64,000 bases of DNA from Asanoa sp. WMMD1127. Lineage in GTDB: Bacteria; Actinomycetota; Actinomycetes; Mycobacteriales; Micromonosporaceae. The notes under the pieces were generated by a model. It was not told the DNA's origin and searched no databases. It saw nothing but the letters and a program-made list of their open reading frames with translations. Both the position numbers and the translations under genes were made by a program. Below are positions 1-8,327 of this stretch, in pieces. The first letter of the stretch is position 1, and each line of letters opens with the position of its first letter. The stretch is from NCBI RefSeq assembly GCF_029626225.1, contig NZ_JARUBP010000001.1, forward strand, positions 2,294,001-2,358,000. Direction: 5' to 3'.

Positions 1-565
1 AGGCGCCGCCGGCGGTGGCGTTGCCGAACACCACGGAGATGGTGGGGATGCCGGCCGCCGAGAGCCGGGTCAGGTCGCGGAAGATGCCGCCGCCGGGGAT
101 GAAGATCTCCGCCTGGGTCGGCAGGTCGGCCCCGCCGGACTCGACCAGGTTGACCAGCGGCAGCCGGTTGGCCAGCGCGATCTCGCCAGCCCGCTGCGTC
201 TTCTTCAGGGCGTACGGGTTGATCGCGCCACCGCGTACCGTCGGGTCGTTGGCGACGATCACGCACTCGACACCCTCGACCACGCCGATGCCGCTGACCA
301 CGCTCGCGCCGACGGGGAAGTCGGTGCCCCACGCGGCGGTCGGTGACAGCTCCAGGAACGGCGCGTCCTGGTCGAGCAGCAGCTCGATCCGCTCGCGGGG
401 CAGCAGCTTGCCGCGGGCGTGGTGACGGGTGACGTACTTGTCGCCGCCGCCGGCCCGCGCGTCGTCCAGCGCGTCCTCGTACTCGTGGAGCCGCTCCAGC
501 ATCGCCGAGCGGTTCTCCAGGTAGGACGGGTTGCGCGGGTCGACCGCGGTCTCCATGACAGTCAC
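1..565 (-). CDS. Acyl-CoA carboxylase, carboxyltransferase beta subunit (partial)
   Basis: N-terminal 188 residues of a biotin-dependent acyl-CoA carboxylase beta subunit; the rest lies beyond the left edge. Such subunits move a carboxyl group from carboxybiotin to an acyl-CoA (propionyl-, methylcrotonyl- or geranyl-CoA; substrate not decidable here). Visible signs are the opening VDPRNPSYLENRSAMLERL, RHHARGKLLPRERIELLLD, ESGGADLPTQAEIF and the oxyanion-loop segment FGNATAGGA. The GTG start at 565 has GAGGGG five bases upstream; an in-frame ATG at 556 is the alternative. Its neighbour AtuA-family gene suggests a branched-acid or terpenoid acyl-CoA route. The start overlaps the stop of a ten-codon ORF by GTGA. 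Confidence 0.85.
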   Translation of the reverse strand, partial: MTVMETAVDPRNPSYLENRSAMLERLHEYEDALDDARAGGGDKYVTRHHARGKLLPRERIELLLDQDAPFLELSPTAAWGTDFPVGASVVSGIGVVEGVECVIVANDPTVRGGAINPYALKKTQRAGEIALANRLPLVNLVESGGADLPTQAEIFIPGGGIFRDLTRLSAAGIPTISVVFGNATAGGA

Positions 566-594
566 GCGCACCCCTCACAGACGTCCTTGGCCAT
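562..594 (-). CDS. Ten-residue leader ORF coupled to the carboxylase gene
   Basis: A short ORF reading MAKDVCEGCA. It has a better ribosome binding site than most genes in the window (GGAGG five bases before its ATG), begins about 50 bases after the AtuA-family stop, and its TGA overlaps the GTG start of the carboxylase subunit in a GTGA arrangement. The peptide carries two cysteines in a CxxC spacing. It could be a leader peptide for translational coupling or regulation, or a chance ORF; no homologue is recognised. Confidence 0.4.
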   Translation of the reverse strand: MAKDVCEGCA

Positions 595-644
595 TGCCAC
601 CTCCGTAACGAGCGGCTCGGCGGAGGCGACACGCATGTCGCACG

Positions 645-2312
645 TCACGCTGCCTCCAGCAGGTCGGCCGGCACCTCGGCGACCCGGGCCCGGAACAGCT
701 CGCCGAGCGCCTTGGCCTGCGGGTCGAACCGGGTCGAGGCGGCCACGCCGGCGCCCAGCAGACCGCGGATCACGAAGTTGACCGCCCGCAGGTTGGGCAG
801 CTCGTGGCGCTCGACGGTCAGCGGCGCCGTCTCCGGCAGCAGTTCCGTGAGCCGCTCGGTGGTCAGCCAGCCGAGCAGCCAGTCGGCGGCCGCGTCGGTG
901 CGGGCCCAGACACCGAGGTTGGCGTCGCCGCCCTTGTCACCGGATCGGGCGCCGAGCAGCCGGCCGAGCTGGGTCTGCTTCGTCCTGTCGGCGGCCGGCT
1001 GCGTTGACTGCCGCTGCGCCGCGGCTTGGGGCGTGATCGTGCGGGCCGGCGGGCGGATCGTCACCCGTTTGCCGTCGGGGAGCACGGCCGTGTGGTTGAC
1101 CGCGTCCTGCGGCGCCGTGTCGGCGGTGAACACCCCGAACGGGGTCGCGTCACCCGGCGGAGTGGTCAACGTGCAACCCGGATAGGACGCCAGCGCCAGC
1201 TCCACCGCGGCCGCCGAGAAGGCCCGCCCGGCCCGCTTGGGATCCTGATCCTTCAGGTGTACGTGCAGCAGGGCGCTGGCGGCCTCGGTGTCCACCGCGT
1301 CGGGGTGGTCGGTGCGGGCCAGCGTGAACTCGAGGCCCTCCTTGCCCACCGCGTCCTCGAGCTGACCACGGACCAGCGCCGCCTTGGCCTCGATGTCGAG
1401 CCCACAGAGGACGAACGTCATCGCGTTGCGGAAGCCGCCGAGGTTGGCCACGCCGACCTTGAGCGTCGGCGGCGGCGGCAGACCCTTCACCCCGCTGATC
1501 GCCACCCGGTCGGGGCCCTCGGCGTGCAGCCGGACCGTGTCGAGCCGCGTCACCACGTCGGGGCCGAGGTAGGCCGGGCTGTCGATCTCGTAGAGCAGCT
1601 GGGCGGTGACGGTCTCCACGGTGACGGCGCCGCCGGTGCCCGGGTGCTTGGTGATCCGGCTGGCGCCGTCCTCGGCGATCTCCGCGATCGGGAAACCCGG
1701 CCGCCGGGCGCCGTCGGGCAGCTCGGTGAAGAAGCTGAAGTTGCCGCCGGTCGCCTGCGCGCCGCACTCGATCACGTGGCCGGCCACGGTGGCGCCGGCG
1801 AGGGCGTCGAAGTCGTCGCGGGACCAGCCGTAGTGCGCCGCGGCCGGGCCGACCACCAGCGCGGCGTCGGTGACCCGGCCGGTGACCACGATGTCGGCCC
1901 CGGCGTCGAGGCAGGCGGCGATGCCGAACGCGCCGAGGTAGGCGTTGGCCGTCAGCGCGTCGGGGCGCAGGAGGGCGTCGCCTTCCACGTACGCGATGCG
2001 GGGTGTCAGACCTTGTTGTTCCGCCAGCTGCTCGATCGCCCTGGCCAGCCCGGCCGGGTGCAGGCCGCCGGCGTTGGTGACCAGCTTGACGCCCTTCTCG
2101 AGCGCGGTGCCGAGAGTGCCCTCGAGCTGGCGCAGGAACGTCTTGGCGTAGCCGAGCGCCGGGTCGCGGGCCCGGTCGCGGCCGAGGATCAGCATGGTCA
2201 GCTCGGCCAGGTAGTCGCCGGTCAGCACGTCGAGCTCGCCGCCGTCGAGCATCTCCTGCCACGCGCTGAAACGGTCGCCGTAGAAGCCGGACGCGTTGCC
2301 GATGCGGATCAT
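645..2312 (-). CDS. AtuA/DUF1446 family acyclic terpene utilization protein
   Basis: A 555-residue cytosolic protein of the AtuA (DUF1446) family, found in acyclic terpene and branched-chain acyl-CoA degradation clusters; the reaction is not established. The main domain starts MIRIGNASGFYGDRFSAW and contains VKLVTNAGGLHPAGLA, VTGRVTDAALVVGPA and GHVIECGAQATGGNF. A C-terminal AtuA-like domain follows a linker and carries GARSGDKGGDANLGVWAR. The ATG at 2312 overlaps the upstream TIGR03084 gene stop (ATGA), so the two are co-translated. A 6-bp hairpin (GCGACA/TGTCGC, 626-641) lies at its 3' end, before the leader ORF and carboxylase gene. Family call is firm; the pathway is inferred from context. 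Confidence 0.85.
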   Translation of the reverse strand: MIRIGNASGFYGDRFSAWQEMLDGGELDVLTGDYLAELTMLILGRDRARDPALGYAKTFLRQLEGTLGTALEKGVKLVTNAGGLHPAGLARAIEQLAEQQGLTPRIAYVEGDALLRPDALTANAYLGAFGIAACLDAGADIVVTGRVTDAALVVGPAAAHYGWSRDDFDALAGATVAGHVIECGAQATGGNFSFFTELPDGARRPGFPIAEIAEDGASRITKHPGTGGAVTVETVTAQLLYEIDSPAYLGPDVVTRLDTVRLHAEGPDRVAISGVKGLPPPPTLKVGVANLGGFRNAMTFVLCGLDIEAKAALVRGQLEDAVGKEGLEFTLARTDHPDAVDTEAASALLHVHLKDQDPKRAGRAFSAAAVELALASYPGCTLTTPPGDATPFGVFTADTAPQDAVNHTAVLPDGKRVTIRPPARTITPQAAAQRQSTQPAADRTKQTQLGRLLGARSGDKGGDANLGVWARTDAAADWLLGWLTTERLTELLPETAPLTVERHELPNLRAVNFVIRGLLGAGVAASTRFDPQAKALGELFRARVAEVPADLLEAA

Positions 2313-3100
2313 GACGTGGCCGCCGTCGGCTCGCGCTTGACCCCGGGCGGCCCCGCGAACGCCTGGGCCACCGTCAGCCACTCGCTCGCGACCGGCCCGG
2401 TGGCGATCAACGCCAGGTCGGCCCGGTGGCGGCGCTGGGTGACCAGCAGGCAGAAGTCGAGCGCGGGGCCGGTCACCCGGTCGGTGGCGTGCTCGGGGCC
2501 GAAGGTCCACTCGGCGCCGTCGGGGGCCGTGAGCTCGACGCGGACCGGCTCGCTCGGCGCGGGTCGGCCGTGGGCGAGGAACGAGTGGCCGAGCGTGCGG
2601 AAGCCGAGGAACGCGATGTGCCGCAGCCGCTCGGTCGGGGTGCGGGTTAGCTCGAGCGCGTCCGCTATGTCGAGGCCGTGGGCCCACGTCTCCATCAGGC
2701 GGGCGGTGGCCATCGACTGCGGCGTGATCAGGTTGCCGAACCAGGGGATCCGCTTGCCCGGCGGCGCCTCGCGGAGGGCCGCGACGAGCTCGCGTTGCCC
2801 GGCCAGCCAGCGTTGCCGCAGCTCGTCGGGTGGCGCGAGGTATTCCTCGGCGCCGCGGTCCACGATCCGGTCCGGGTCGTCGGCCAGTGGCGCGAGCAGG
2901 GCGACGAACTGGGCGTCGTCGGTGGTGGCCAGCAGCGCGGCGCGGTCGGTCCAGGCCAGGTGGGCGATCTGGTGCGCGACCGTCCAACCCGGACTCGGCG
3001 TGGGCCGCGCCCAGTCCTTGGGTGGCCGGGCGGCGACCAGCGCGTCGAGCTCGGCGGTCTCGGCGTCGAGGTCGGTGAGCAGAGCGGCGAGCTCGACCAC
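2309..3100 (-). CDS. TIGR03084-type protein with maleylpyruvate isomerase-like N-terminus
   Basis: A 263-residue protein of the DinB/maleylpyruvate isomerase-like fold (TIGR03084 type in actinobacteria). Residues 30-50 read PSPGWTVAHQIAHLAWTD, a histidine-bearing helix typical of the metal-binding four-helix bundle; METWAHGLDIADAL near residue 145 gives another histidine. Such proteins may use mycothiol or a metal, but the substrate is unknown. The GTG at 3100 was chosen because AAGGAGG sits seven bases upstream; it begins 11 bp after the TetR stop. It is the second gene of the operon TetR - this - AtuA - carboxylase, so it probably acts in the same acyl-CoA pathway. Confidence 0.75.
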   Translation of the reverse strand: MVELAALLTDLDAETAELDALVAARPPKDWARPTPSPGWTVAHQIAHLAWTDRAALLATTDDAQFVALLAPLADDPDRIVDRGAEEYLAPPDELRQRWLAGQRELVAALREAPPGKRIPWFGNLITPQSMATARLMETWAHGLDIADALELTRTPTERLRHIAFLGFRTLGHSFLAHGRPAPSEPVRVELTAPDGAEWTFGPEHATDRVTGPALDFCLLVTQRRHRADLALIATGPVASEWLTVAQAFAGPPGVKREPTAATS

Positions 3101-3111
3101 GGGGGCCTCCT

Positions 3112-3702
3112 TCAGTCGCGGATCACGGCGGCGAGGTGTCGCTTCCACTCGCGGAGCAGGGCGGCGCGGCGGCCCGCGTCGTCGGAGAGCAGGTTGGCCA
3201 CGCCCAGACCGCGCATGAGGTCGAGGGTCGCCTGCACCGATTCGCGTACGCCGGGGCGGCGCTCGTCGGCGCCGAGCAGCTCGACGGTGAGGCGGTGCAG
3301 CTCGCGACCGACCTTGGCCTCGACCGGCACGAGGGCTCTTTGCAGTTCCAGGTCGGTGCGCGCGGCGACCCAGACCTCGAGGGCGGCGGCGTAGAGGGGG
3401 CCGGTGAAGGCGGCGGCGAGCATGTCGACGACGCGGTCGACCCGTTGCGCGCCGCGCGGCAGGCTCGCCGCCTCGGCGCGGATCTCGGCGGCGCGGCGGT
3501 CGGCGAGGTGCTCGACGGCGGCCATGACCAGCGTCGCCTTCGTCGGGTAGTGGTGGAGCTGCGCGCCGCGGGAGACGCCGGCGCGTTCGGCGATCACCGT
3601 GGTGGTGGTGCCGGCCCAGCCGAGGTCGACCAGGCTGTCGACGGCCGCGTCGAGCAGGCGCGCCTGGGTGGCTCGGCTGCGCTCCTGCTGCGGGGTCCGC
3701 AC
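3112..3702 (-). CDS. TetR/AcrR family transcriptional regulator
   Basis: A 196-residue regulator and first gene of the catabolic operon running toward position 1. The N-terminal helix-turn-helix reads TTTTVIAERAGVSRGAQLHH followed by YPTKATLVMAAVEHL, typical of TetR; the rest is an all-helical ligand domain. The GTG at 3702 is chosen because a -35/-10 pair ends six bases before it, which would give a leaderless message. A palindrome overlapping that -35 is a likely autoregulatory operator. The ligand is probably an acyl-CoA or related pathway intermediate, judged only from the neighbours. Confidence 0.88.
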   Translation of the reverse strand: MRTPQQERSRATQARLLDAAVDSLVDLGWAGTTTTVIAERAGVSRGAQLHHYPTKATLVMAAVEHLADRRAAEIRAEAASLPRGAQRVDRVVDMLAAAFTGPLYAAALEVWVAARTDLELQRALVPVEAKVGRELHRLTVELLGADERRPGVRESVQATLDLMRGLGVANLLSDDAGRRAALLREWKRHLAAVIRD

Positions 3703-3750
3703 GTCTTGAGCATGGCGTGGGCGAAACAAACAGTCAAGCCTGCTTGTTTT
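3703..3750 (-). promoter_or_regulatory. TetR-operon promoter with overlapping palindromic operator
   Basis: On the minus strand TTGACT (3737-3732), a 17-nt spacer and CATGCT (3714-3709) stand six bases before the GTG start. The palindrome CAAGC-CT-GCTTG (3735-3746), extended by A/T-rich flanks, covers the -35 box, where a bound TetR dimer would block RNA polymerase. The local AT content stands out against the GC-rich surroundings. Confidence 0.6.
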
Positions 3751-3788
3751 TGAATTTTGTCTGTTTCGTGGCTCTCGTGGGACGCGGG

Positions 3789-4949
3789 TCAGGCAGGTGG
3801 GTTGATCTTGCCGTTGTCGTCGAACTCGGCGCCTGTCCTGGGGAAGTCCTGCTTGCTGAGCCCGCTGACCATGTCGAGACTGTCGCCGTCGGGGTCGGTG
3901 ACCGGCTTGCCGGCGCTGTTCATGGCCGTGGAGACGAGCTCGCCGTCGACCCAGGTGCCGTCGGCGGTCAGCTCGACCTTGAGCACCGCGCCGAGGCCGA
4001 GCGGGCCGTTGCGGCTGAGGGTGCCGCCGCCACCGGCGAAGTTGCCCAGGCTGTAGGCGATCAGCCGGCCCTTGTAGAACTCCATCGCCCGCAGCACGTG
4101 CGGGCCGTGACCGACGATCAGGTCGGCGCCCGCGTCGATCATGCTGTGCGCGAACTTGATCGGGTCGCCCCGATTCTCGCCGAGGAACATCTCGGTGCCC
4201 GGCTTGACCCGGGTCTTGCCCGAGCCCTCGGCACCCATGTGCACCTGCACCACCACGAGGTCGGCCTGCCCGGCCGCCTTGGCGACGAGCTTCTTGCCGT
4301 CGGCGATGTCGATGAGGCTGTTGTTCCAGGGGTACGACGAGAAGCCCACGACGGCGACCTTGATGCCCTCGACGTCGGCGACGGTGATCTGGTCGACGGC
4401 GCCGGTGTGCTGCAGGCCGTATTTCTCCAGCGCCCGCTGCGTGTTCTCGTAGCCGTCGGCGCCGTAGTCGTTGCCATGGTTGTTGGCCTGGTTGAGCAGC
4501 TCGAAGCCGGCGTCCTTTAGGTGCTTGGCATAGCCCGGCGGGGCCCGGAACTGGTGGCAGCCGGTCGACTCCGGGCCGCACTTCGACCGGCCGGTGTCGT
4601 CGGTCAGCGGCTCCTCGAGGTTGCCCATCACCAGGTCGGCGGCGAGGTCTTTCTTGACGCCGTCGAAGAAGCCCTTGCCGCCGTTGGACGGCAGGCTGCC
4701 CGGCGCGTTGCCCATCACGATGTCACCGGTCGCCGAGAGCGAGATCGACTGCTCCTCGTCGGCGGTCTCCTCGGTCGCCTCCGCGCGCGGTTGGGGCGAC
4801 TTGGTCGGGTGCACCCACACCCCGGCCTGGTCACCACCGCCACCGCGGGTCGCCGCGGCCACGCCCGCGACGCCGACGCCGAGCAGCGCCGCGGCGGCTA
4901 TCGCGGCGACGACGGCGGCACGCTTGCGCGGGGTGGCGGGGGCATACAC
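3789..4949 (-). CDS. CapA family (PgsA-like) metallophosphatase-fold protein, membrane anchored
   Basis: A 386-residue protein with a short cytoplasmic start, one hydrophobic segment (about residues 12-34, signal anchor), a linker, then a CapA-type calcineurin-like phosphoesterase domain. Motifs: SATGDIVMG, MGNLEEPLTDD, NQANNHGNDYGADG, VQVHMGAEG and GHGPHVLRAMEFYKG, the metal-ligand positions of the family. CapA/PgsA proteins take part in poly-gamma-glutamate or capsule export, but many actinobacterial members are uncharacterised. Start is GTG 4949; a TAAAGT hexamer seven bases upstream may be a -10. No other capsule gene is nearby, so the role stays open. Confidence 0.8.
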   Translation of the reverse strand: MYAPATPRKRAAVVAAIAAAALLGVGVAGVAAATRGGGGDQAGVWVHPTKSPQPRAEATEETADEEQSISLSATGDIVMGNAPGSLPSNGGKGFFDGVKKDLAADLVMGNLEEPLTDDTGRSKCGPESTGCHQFRAPPGYAKHLKDAGFELLNQANNHGNDYGADGYENTQRALEKYGLQHTGAVDQITVADVEGIKVAVVGFSSYPWNNSLIDIADGKKLVAKAAGQADLVVVQVHMGAEGSGKTRVKPGTEMFLGENRGDPIKFAHSMIDAGADLIVGHGPHVLRAMEFYKGRLIAYSLGNFAGGGGTLSRNGPLGLGAVLKVELTADGTWVDGELVSTAMNSAGKPVTDPDGDSLDMVSGLSKQDFPRTGAEFDDNGKINPPA

Positions 4950-4966
4950 GCGGGGGACTTTATCGT

Positions 4967-4985
4967 TCCCGAGCGATTCTCGGGA
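4967..4985. terminator. Hairpin between cbiZ and the CapA-like gene
   Basis: TCCCGAG (4967-4973) and CTCGGGA (4979-4985) form a perfect 7-bp stem with a 5-nt loop, placed between the cbiZ stop and the CapA-like start on the minus strand. There is no U-tract, so it could be a weak terminator or a 5' leader structure. Confidence 0.4.
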
Positions 4986-5005
4986 CCCTCCGACAGGAGG
5001 ATGGG

Positions 5006-5659
5006 TCAGCGCTCCGACCAGGGGATCTTGGGCCGCGAGCCACCCTCACGGACCGCCCGGTGCGCGGCCCGGGCGAGCCGGCCACCCCACAGCGAAAGCG
5101 GCCCGCCGTACGGCTCCGCCGGCCCGTCCGCCGGGCACAGCACGGTGACGGCGTCGGTGGCGGTGCCCGTCGCGTGGAGGCCGAGCTCCCAGAGCGCCTG
5201 GGCCTTGGCTTCTGTGATCGTCGCGACAGCGTTGACCAGGGCGGCGTCGCTGAGCCGCTGCGGCAGGAAGGCCACGATGTTGATCGTTCCGGGCCGGTGC
5301 TGATGCGGGATCACGTGGTCGGCGGCGGCCATGATGGGCTTGCCGAGCCCGACCGTGGCCCAGACCTCAGCGTCCCCATCCACCGCGGCGACCCGTTGCG
5401 TCACGTCTACGCCCGTCAACAAACCGACACCGGCGCCGTCGAGGCCCAACTCGCCGGCCAGCGCGGCCAGGTGCTCGTGCGGATCATCGCGGGCGTACGA
5501 CATGGGCACGGTCGCGTTGACCACCCAACCGCGGTCGCCGATCCCGCCGCCGAGCGGGGCCGAACTGATCGCCCGCATGAGTGCGGGTAAGCGCCAGACC
5601 AGCAGGGGGATACTTTCGCCCTCCTCCTGACGCGCGGTAAGAATGGGCTTGAACGGCAC
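5006..5659 (-). CDS. cbiZ: Adenosylcobinamide amidohydrolase
   Basis: A 217-residue CbiZ-like amidohydrolase, which removes the aminopropanol tail of adenosylcobinamide to give adenosylcobyric acid for re-entry into the cobalamin pathway. Family features are the opening LLVWRLPALMRAISSAPLGG, the segment GWVVNATVPMSYARDDP, and GVGLLTGVDVTQRVAAVDGD; NIVAFLPQRLSDAALVNAV follows later. The GTG at 5659 is preferred because a TATCGT hexamer lies six bases upstream, consistent with leaderless expression, and because longer starts would run into the crp promoter. No other cobalamin gene or B12 riboswitch is visible, so it is an isolated salvage gene, divergent from crp. Confidence 0.75.
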   Translation of the reverse strand: MPFKPILTARQEEGESIPLLVWRLPALMRAISSAPLGGGIGDRGWVVNATVPMSYARDDPHEHLAALAGELGLDGAGVGLLTGVDVTQRVAAVDGDAEVWATVGLGKPIMAAADHVIPHQHRPGTINIVAFLPQRLSDAALVNAVATITEAKAQALWELGLHATGTATDAVTVLCPADGPAEPYGGPLSLWGGRLARAAHRAVREGGSRPKIPWSER

Positions 5660-5808
5660 GCGCCGACGATAGGGCAGGTGGCAACCGGGTGGGTCGGCCC
5701 AGCGCATGGACTGATCACGATCCGGGGGTTGCCGGGCCGGTTCGCCGATGCGTACGCCTAGACTGACTGCGCGCGGTTTCCGCGCCATTCGTGGAACTGA
5801 GGTGCGCG

Positions 5809-6486
5809 ATGGATGAGGTTCTGGCCCGTAGCGGCATCTTCCAGGGTGTAGACCCGGAGGCGGCCGAAGCGCTCGCCAAGGACATGGAGACCATCGAGGC
5901 CCGAAAGGGCGAGATCGTCTTCAACGAGGGCGAACCAGGCGACAGCCTTTACATCGTGCTGAGCGGCAAGATCAAGGTGGGTCGCCGCGCCGCCGACGGC
6001 CGCCAGAACCTGATCGCGGTGATGGGCCCGTCCGACATGGTCGGCGAGCTGTCGCTGTTCGACCCGGGCCCGCGCACCGCCACCGCCACGGCGGTGACCG
6101 ACACCCGCCTGGCCCGCCTCCGCAAGCAGGCGCTGCGCCCGTGGCTCAACAACCGGCCGGAGATCGCCGAGCAGCTGCTGCGGGTCCTGGCGCGCCGCCT
6201 GCGGCGTACCAACGATGCTCTGGCCGACCTCATCTTCACCGACGTGCCGGGCCGCGTGGCCAAGAACCTCCTCCAGATGGCGGGCCGCTTCGGCACCCGC
6301 GACGGCGGCGTCCTGCGGGTCACCCACGACCTGACGCAGGAAGAGATCGCCCAGCTGGTCGGGGCGTCGCGAGAGACCGTGAACAAGGCCCTGGCCGATT
6401 TCGCTTCGCGCGGCTGGCTGCGGCTCGACGGCAAGTCGATCATCATCCTGGACCCGGAGCGGTTGGCTCGGCGGGCCCGGGTCTGA
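5809..6486 (+). CDS. crp: Cyclic-AMP receptor protein family global regulator
   Basis: A 225-residue Crp/Fnr regulator that closely resembles mycobacterial Crp (Rv3676). The cyclic-nucleotide domain (about residues 15-130) contains [20 protein letters not shown] and [17 protein letters not shown]. The C-terminal winged helix contains [20 protein letters not shown], where the recognition helix ([11 protein letters not shown]) matches the Crp group. The ATG at 5809 has GAGGTG upstream and gives the conserved opening [14 protein letters not shown]. It binds cAMP and controls genes genome-wide. Position ahead of nth, the thioredoxin-like, NUDIX and marP genes is conserved in other actinobacteria as I recall it. 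Confidence 0.95.
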   Translation: MDEVLARSGIFQGVDPEAAEALAKDMETIEARKGEIVFNEGEPGDSLYIVLSGKIKVGRRAADGRQNLIAVMGPSDMVGELSLFDPGPRTATATAVTDTRLARLRKQALRPWLNNRPEIAEQLLRVLARRLRRTNDALADLIFTDVPGRVAKNLLQMAGRFGTRDGGVLRVTHDLTQEEIAQLVGASRETVNKALADFASRGWLRLDGKSIIILDPERLARRARV

Positions 6487-6802
6487 AGGCTTTCTCTTCT
6501 CGTCTGGTTGCTGTCTGGGGCTGTGGTGCGCGCGGACGGTCGCAAAGAGCACGCCCTGATTGTCGGCGCGCACAACATCTCCCCCCGCCCTGATTCAGTG
6601 CCTGGCGGGTCGACTGCGATGCCTGGGTCGCGGGCCACAGTCCATTGGTCGAGGTTCGCTCGCAGAGCGCAGGCCGGGTGGGCCTAGCGCGCTTCTAGCG
6701 GCCCAGTGCGGATATCGCGCTGCCGCGCGTGGGCGTTCGCTGTCGGCGGCGGGCCGCCGTCCTTCGGACCGCGCCGCGTGCCGCGCCGCGTGCCGCGTCG
6801 CG

Positions 6803-7141
6803 CGTGCCGCGTCCCCGCGCCGCCTGCGTCGCCCCGCTCCGTGCCGCGTCCCCGCGCCGCCTGCGTCGCCGCGCTCCGTGCCGCGTCCCCGCGCCGCCTG
6901 CGTCGCCGCGCTCCGTGCCGCGTCCCCGCGCCGCCTGCGTCGCCGCGCTCCGTGCCGCGTCCCCGCGCCGCCTGCGTCGCCGCGCTCCGTGCCGCGTCCC
7001 CGCGCCGCCTGCGTCGCCGCGCTCCGTGCCGCGTCCCCGCGCCGCCTGCGTCGCCGCGCTCCGTGCCGCGTCCCCGCGCCGCCTGCGTCGCCGCGCTCCG
7101 TGCCGCGTCCCCGCGCCGCCTGCGTCGCCCCGCCCCGTGCC
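6803..7141 (+). repeat. 37-bp tandem repeat array, nine copies
   Basis: A head-to-tail array with a 37-bp period. The marker GTCCCCGCGCC begins at 6811, 6848, 6885, 6922, 6959, 6996, 7033, 7070 and 7107, so spacing is exactly 37 each time. The seven inner copies are identical; the first and last share a GCCCCG variant where inner units have GCCGCG. Since 37 is not divisible by three, every frame stays open and gives Arg/Ala/Pro-rich translations, which are not genes. There are no unique spacers, so it is a minisatellite and not CRISPR. The rest of 6487-7538, between crp and nth, is GC-rich with no supported gene. Confidence 0.95.
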
Positions 7142-7525
7142 AGCGGCGCACCTCGGCCGACTCCCGCTGGTCGGCGCGGCCGTCGTGCACCACCGCCCCC
7201 TGCTCGCGCCGCCCGTGCCCGCGCCGCCCATCGCTTCTGTGCATCGCCAGCCGTCGCGCCGCGGTGGGCATCGCCGCTTCGGGGTCGTCGCGCGCCGTTG
7301 AGCCGGCGCCGCCACCCGCACCCTCGCCGCGGCGGCACCCGCGGGGCCATCCCGCTACGGCGGCTCTGCATCGGCTCGTCTGCGCCGCCGGGTCTGTCAT
7401 TGCCCTGTTCATCCGAGTGCCGCCGGCGGGTTTCCCGCGCCTCCGGCGTACCCCATGGTCGGGACGATTTGGGGTTGGTTTTCGGATCTTGTGGATGGCG
7501 GCGTGGGGTTGTCGGGGGTGCGGAA

Positions 7526-7531
7526 TAGTCT
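7526..7531 (+). promoter_or_regulatory. -10 element of nth
   Basis: TAGTCT lies seven bases before the GTG of nth, fitting a leaderless transcript. No convincing -35 is seen 16-18 bases upstream. Confidence 0.4.
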
Positions 7532-7538
7532 TTGGCAC

Positions 7539-8327
7539 GTGAGTAGGACAGCCGTGTTTGACGCGGAGACCGAGCTTGGGCGCAAGCGGCGGGCGCGCAG
7601 GATGGGGCGCATCCTGACCGAGACGCATCCGGATGCGCACTGTGAGCTGGATTTCAGCAATCCGCTCGAGCTCGCGGTGGCGACCATCCTGTCGGCGCAG
7701 GCCACTGACAAGAAGGTCAATGAGGTCACGCCCAAGGTGTTCGCGCAATATCCGACGGCGGCTGACTACGCCGGGGCCGACCGGGCGGAGCTCGAGGTGA
7801 CGCTCAAGCCGACCGGGTTCTTCCGCAACAAGACCGACTCGTTGATGAAGCTCGGGCAGCAGCTGGTGGAGCGGTTCGACGGCCAGGTGCCGGGCAACCT
7901 GCCCGACCTGGTGAGCCTGCCGGGCATCGGGCGGAAGACCGCCAACGTCATTCTCGGCAACGCGTTCGGGGTGCCGGGCATCACCGTCGACACGCATTTT
8001 CAGCGGCTGGTGGGTCGATGGCGGTGGACCGCGGAGACCGACCCGGTCAAGATCGAGCACGCCATCGGCGGGATGTTCGAGAAGCGCGACTGGACCATGT
8101 TGTCGCACCGGGTGATCTTCCATGGTCGCCGGGTCTGTCATGCCCGCAAGCCGGCCTGTGGGGCGTGCACGTTGGCCAAGCTGTGCCCCGCCTACGGCAC
8201 CGGGCCCACCGATCCGGTGCAGGCGGCCAAGCTGCTCAAGGGGCCTCGGGCCGCGCAGCTGGCCGAGGCCGTCGGGGTCGACCCGTCGGTCGTCCCGCAG
8301 CAGGCGTTCACGGCGGACGTGCCGTGA
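7539..8327 (+). CDS. nth: Endonuclease III (base-excision DNA glycosylase/AP lyase)
   Basis: A 262-residue endonuclease III, which removes oxidised pyrimidines and cleaves at the abasic site. The helix-hairpin-helix with the catalytic lysine reads [13 protein letters not shown], the catalytic aspartate is in VDTHFQRL, and the C-terminal [4Fe-4S] ligands are spaced C-x6-C-x2-C-x5-C in [20 protein letters not shown] 7539 gives [20 protein letters not shown] and follows a -10 hexamer. The stop overlaps the thioredoxin-like gene (GTGA), giving an nth - thioredoxin-like - NUDIX transcription unit. Confidence 0.95.
   Translation: MSRTAVFDAETELGRKRRARRMGRILTETHPDAHCELDFSNPLELAVATILSAQATDKKVNEVTPKVFAQYPTAADYAGADRAELEVTLKPTGFFRNKTDSLMKLGQQLVERFDGQVPGNLPDLVSLPGIGRKTANVILGNAFGVPGITVDTHFQRLVGRWRWTAETDPVKIEHAIGGMFEKRDWTMLSHRVIFHGRRVCHARKPACGACTLAKLCPAYGTGPTDPVQAAKLLKGPRAAQLAEAVGVDPSVVPQQAFTADVP

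Noticed and set aside
645-2987. Single 780-residue fusion of the TIGR03084 and AtuA regions
   Set aside because: The extension before residue 1 of the AtuA domain is the out-of-frame shadow of the TIGR03084 gene; each has its own start and they overlap by ATGA.
6803-7141. CRISPR array
   Set aside because: Copies are directly adjacent with no unique spacers and no cas genes nearby.
6560-7542. Long Arg/Ala/Pro-rich ORFs on both strands across the crp-nth gap
   Set aside because: They are the read-through of a 37-bp repeat whose period is not a multiple of three, so all frames stay open; no start signals or domain features.
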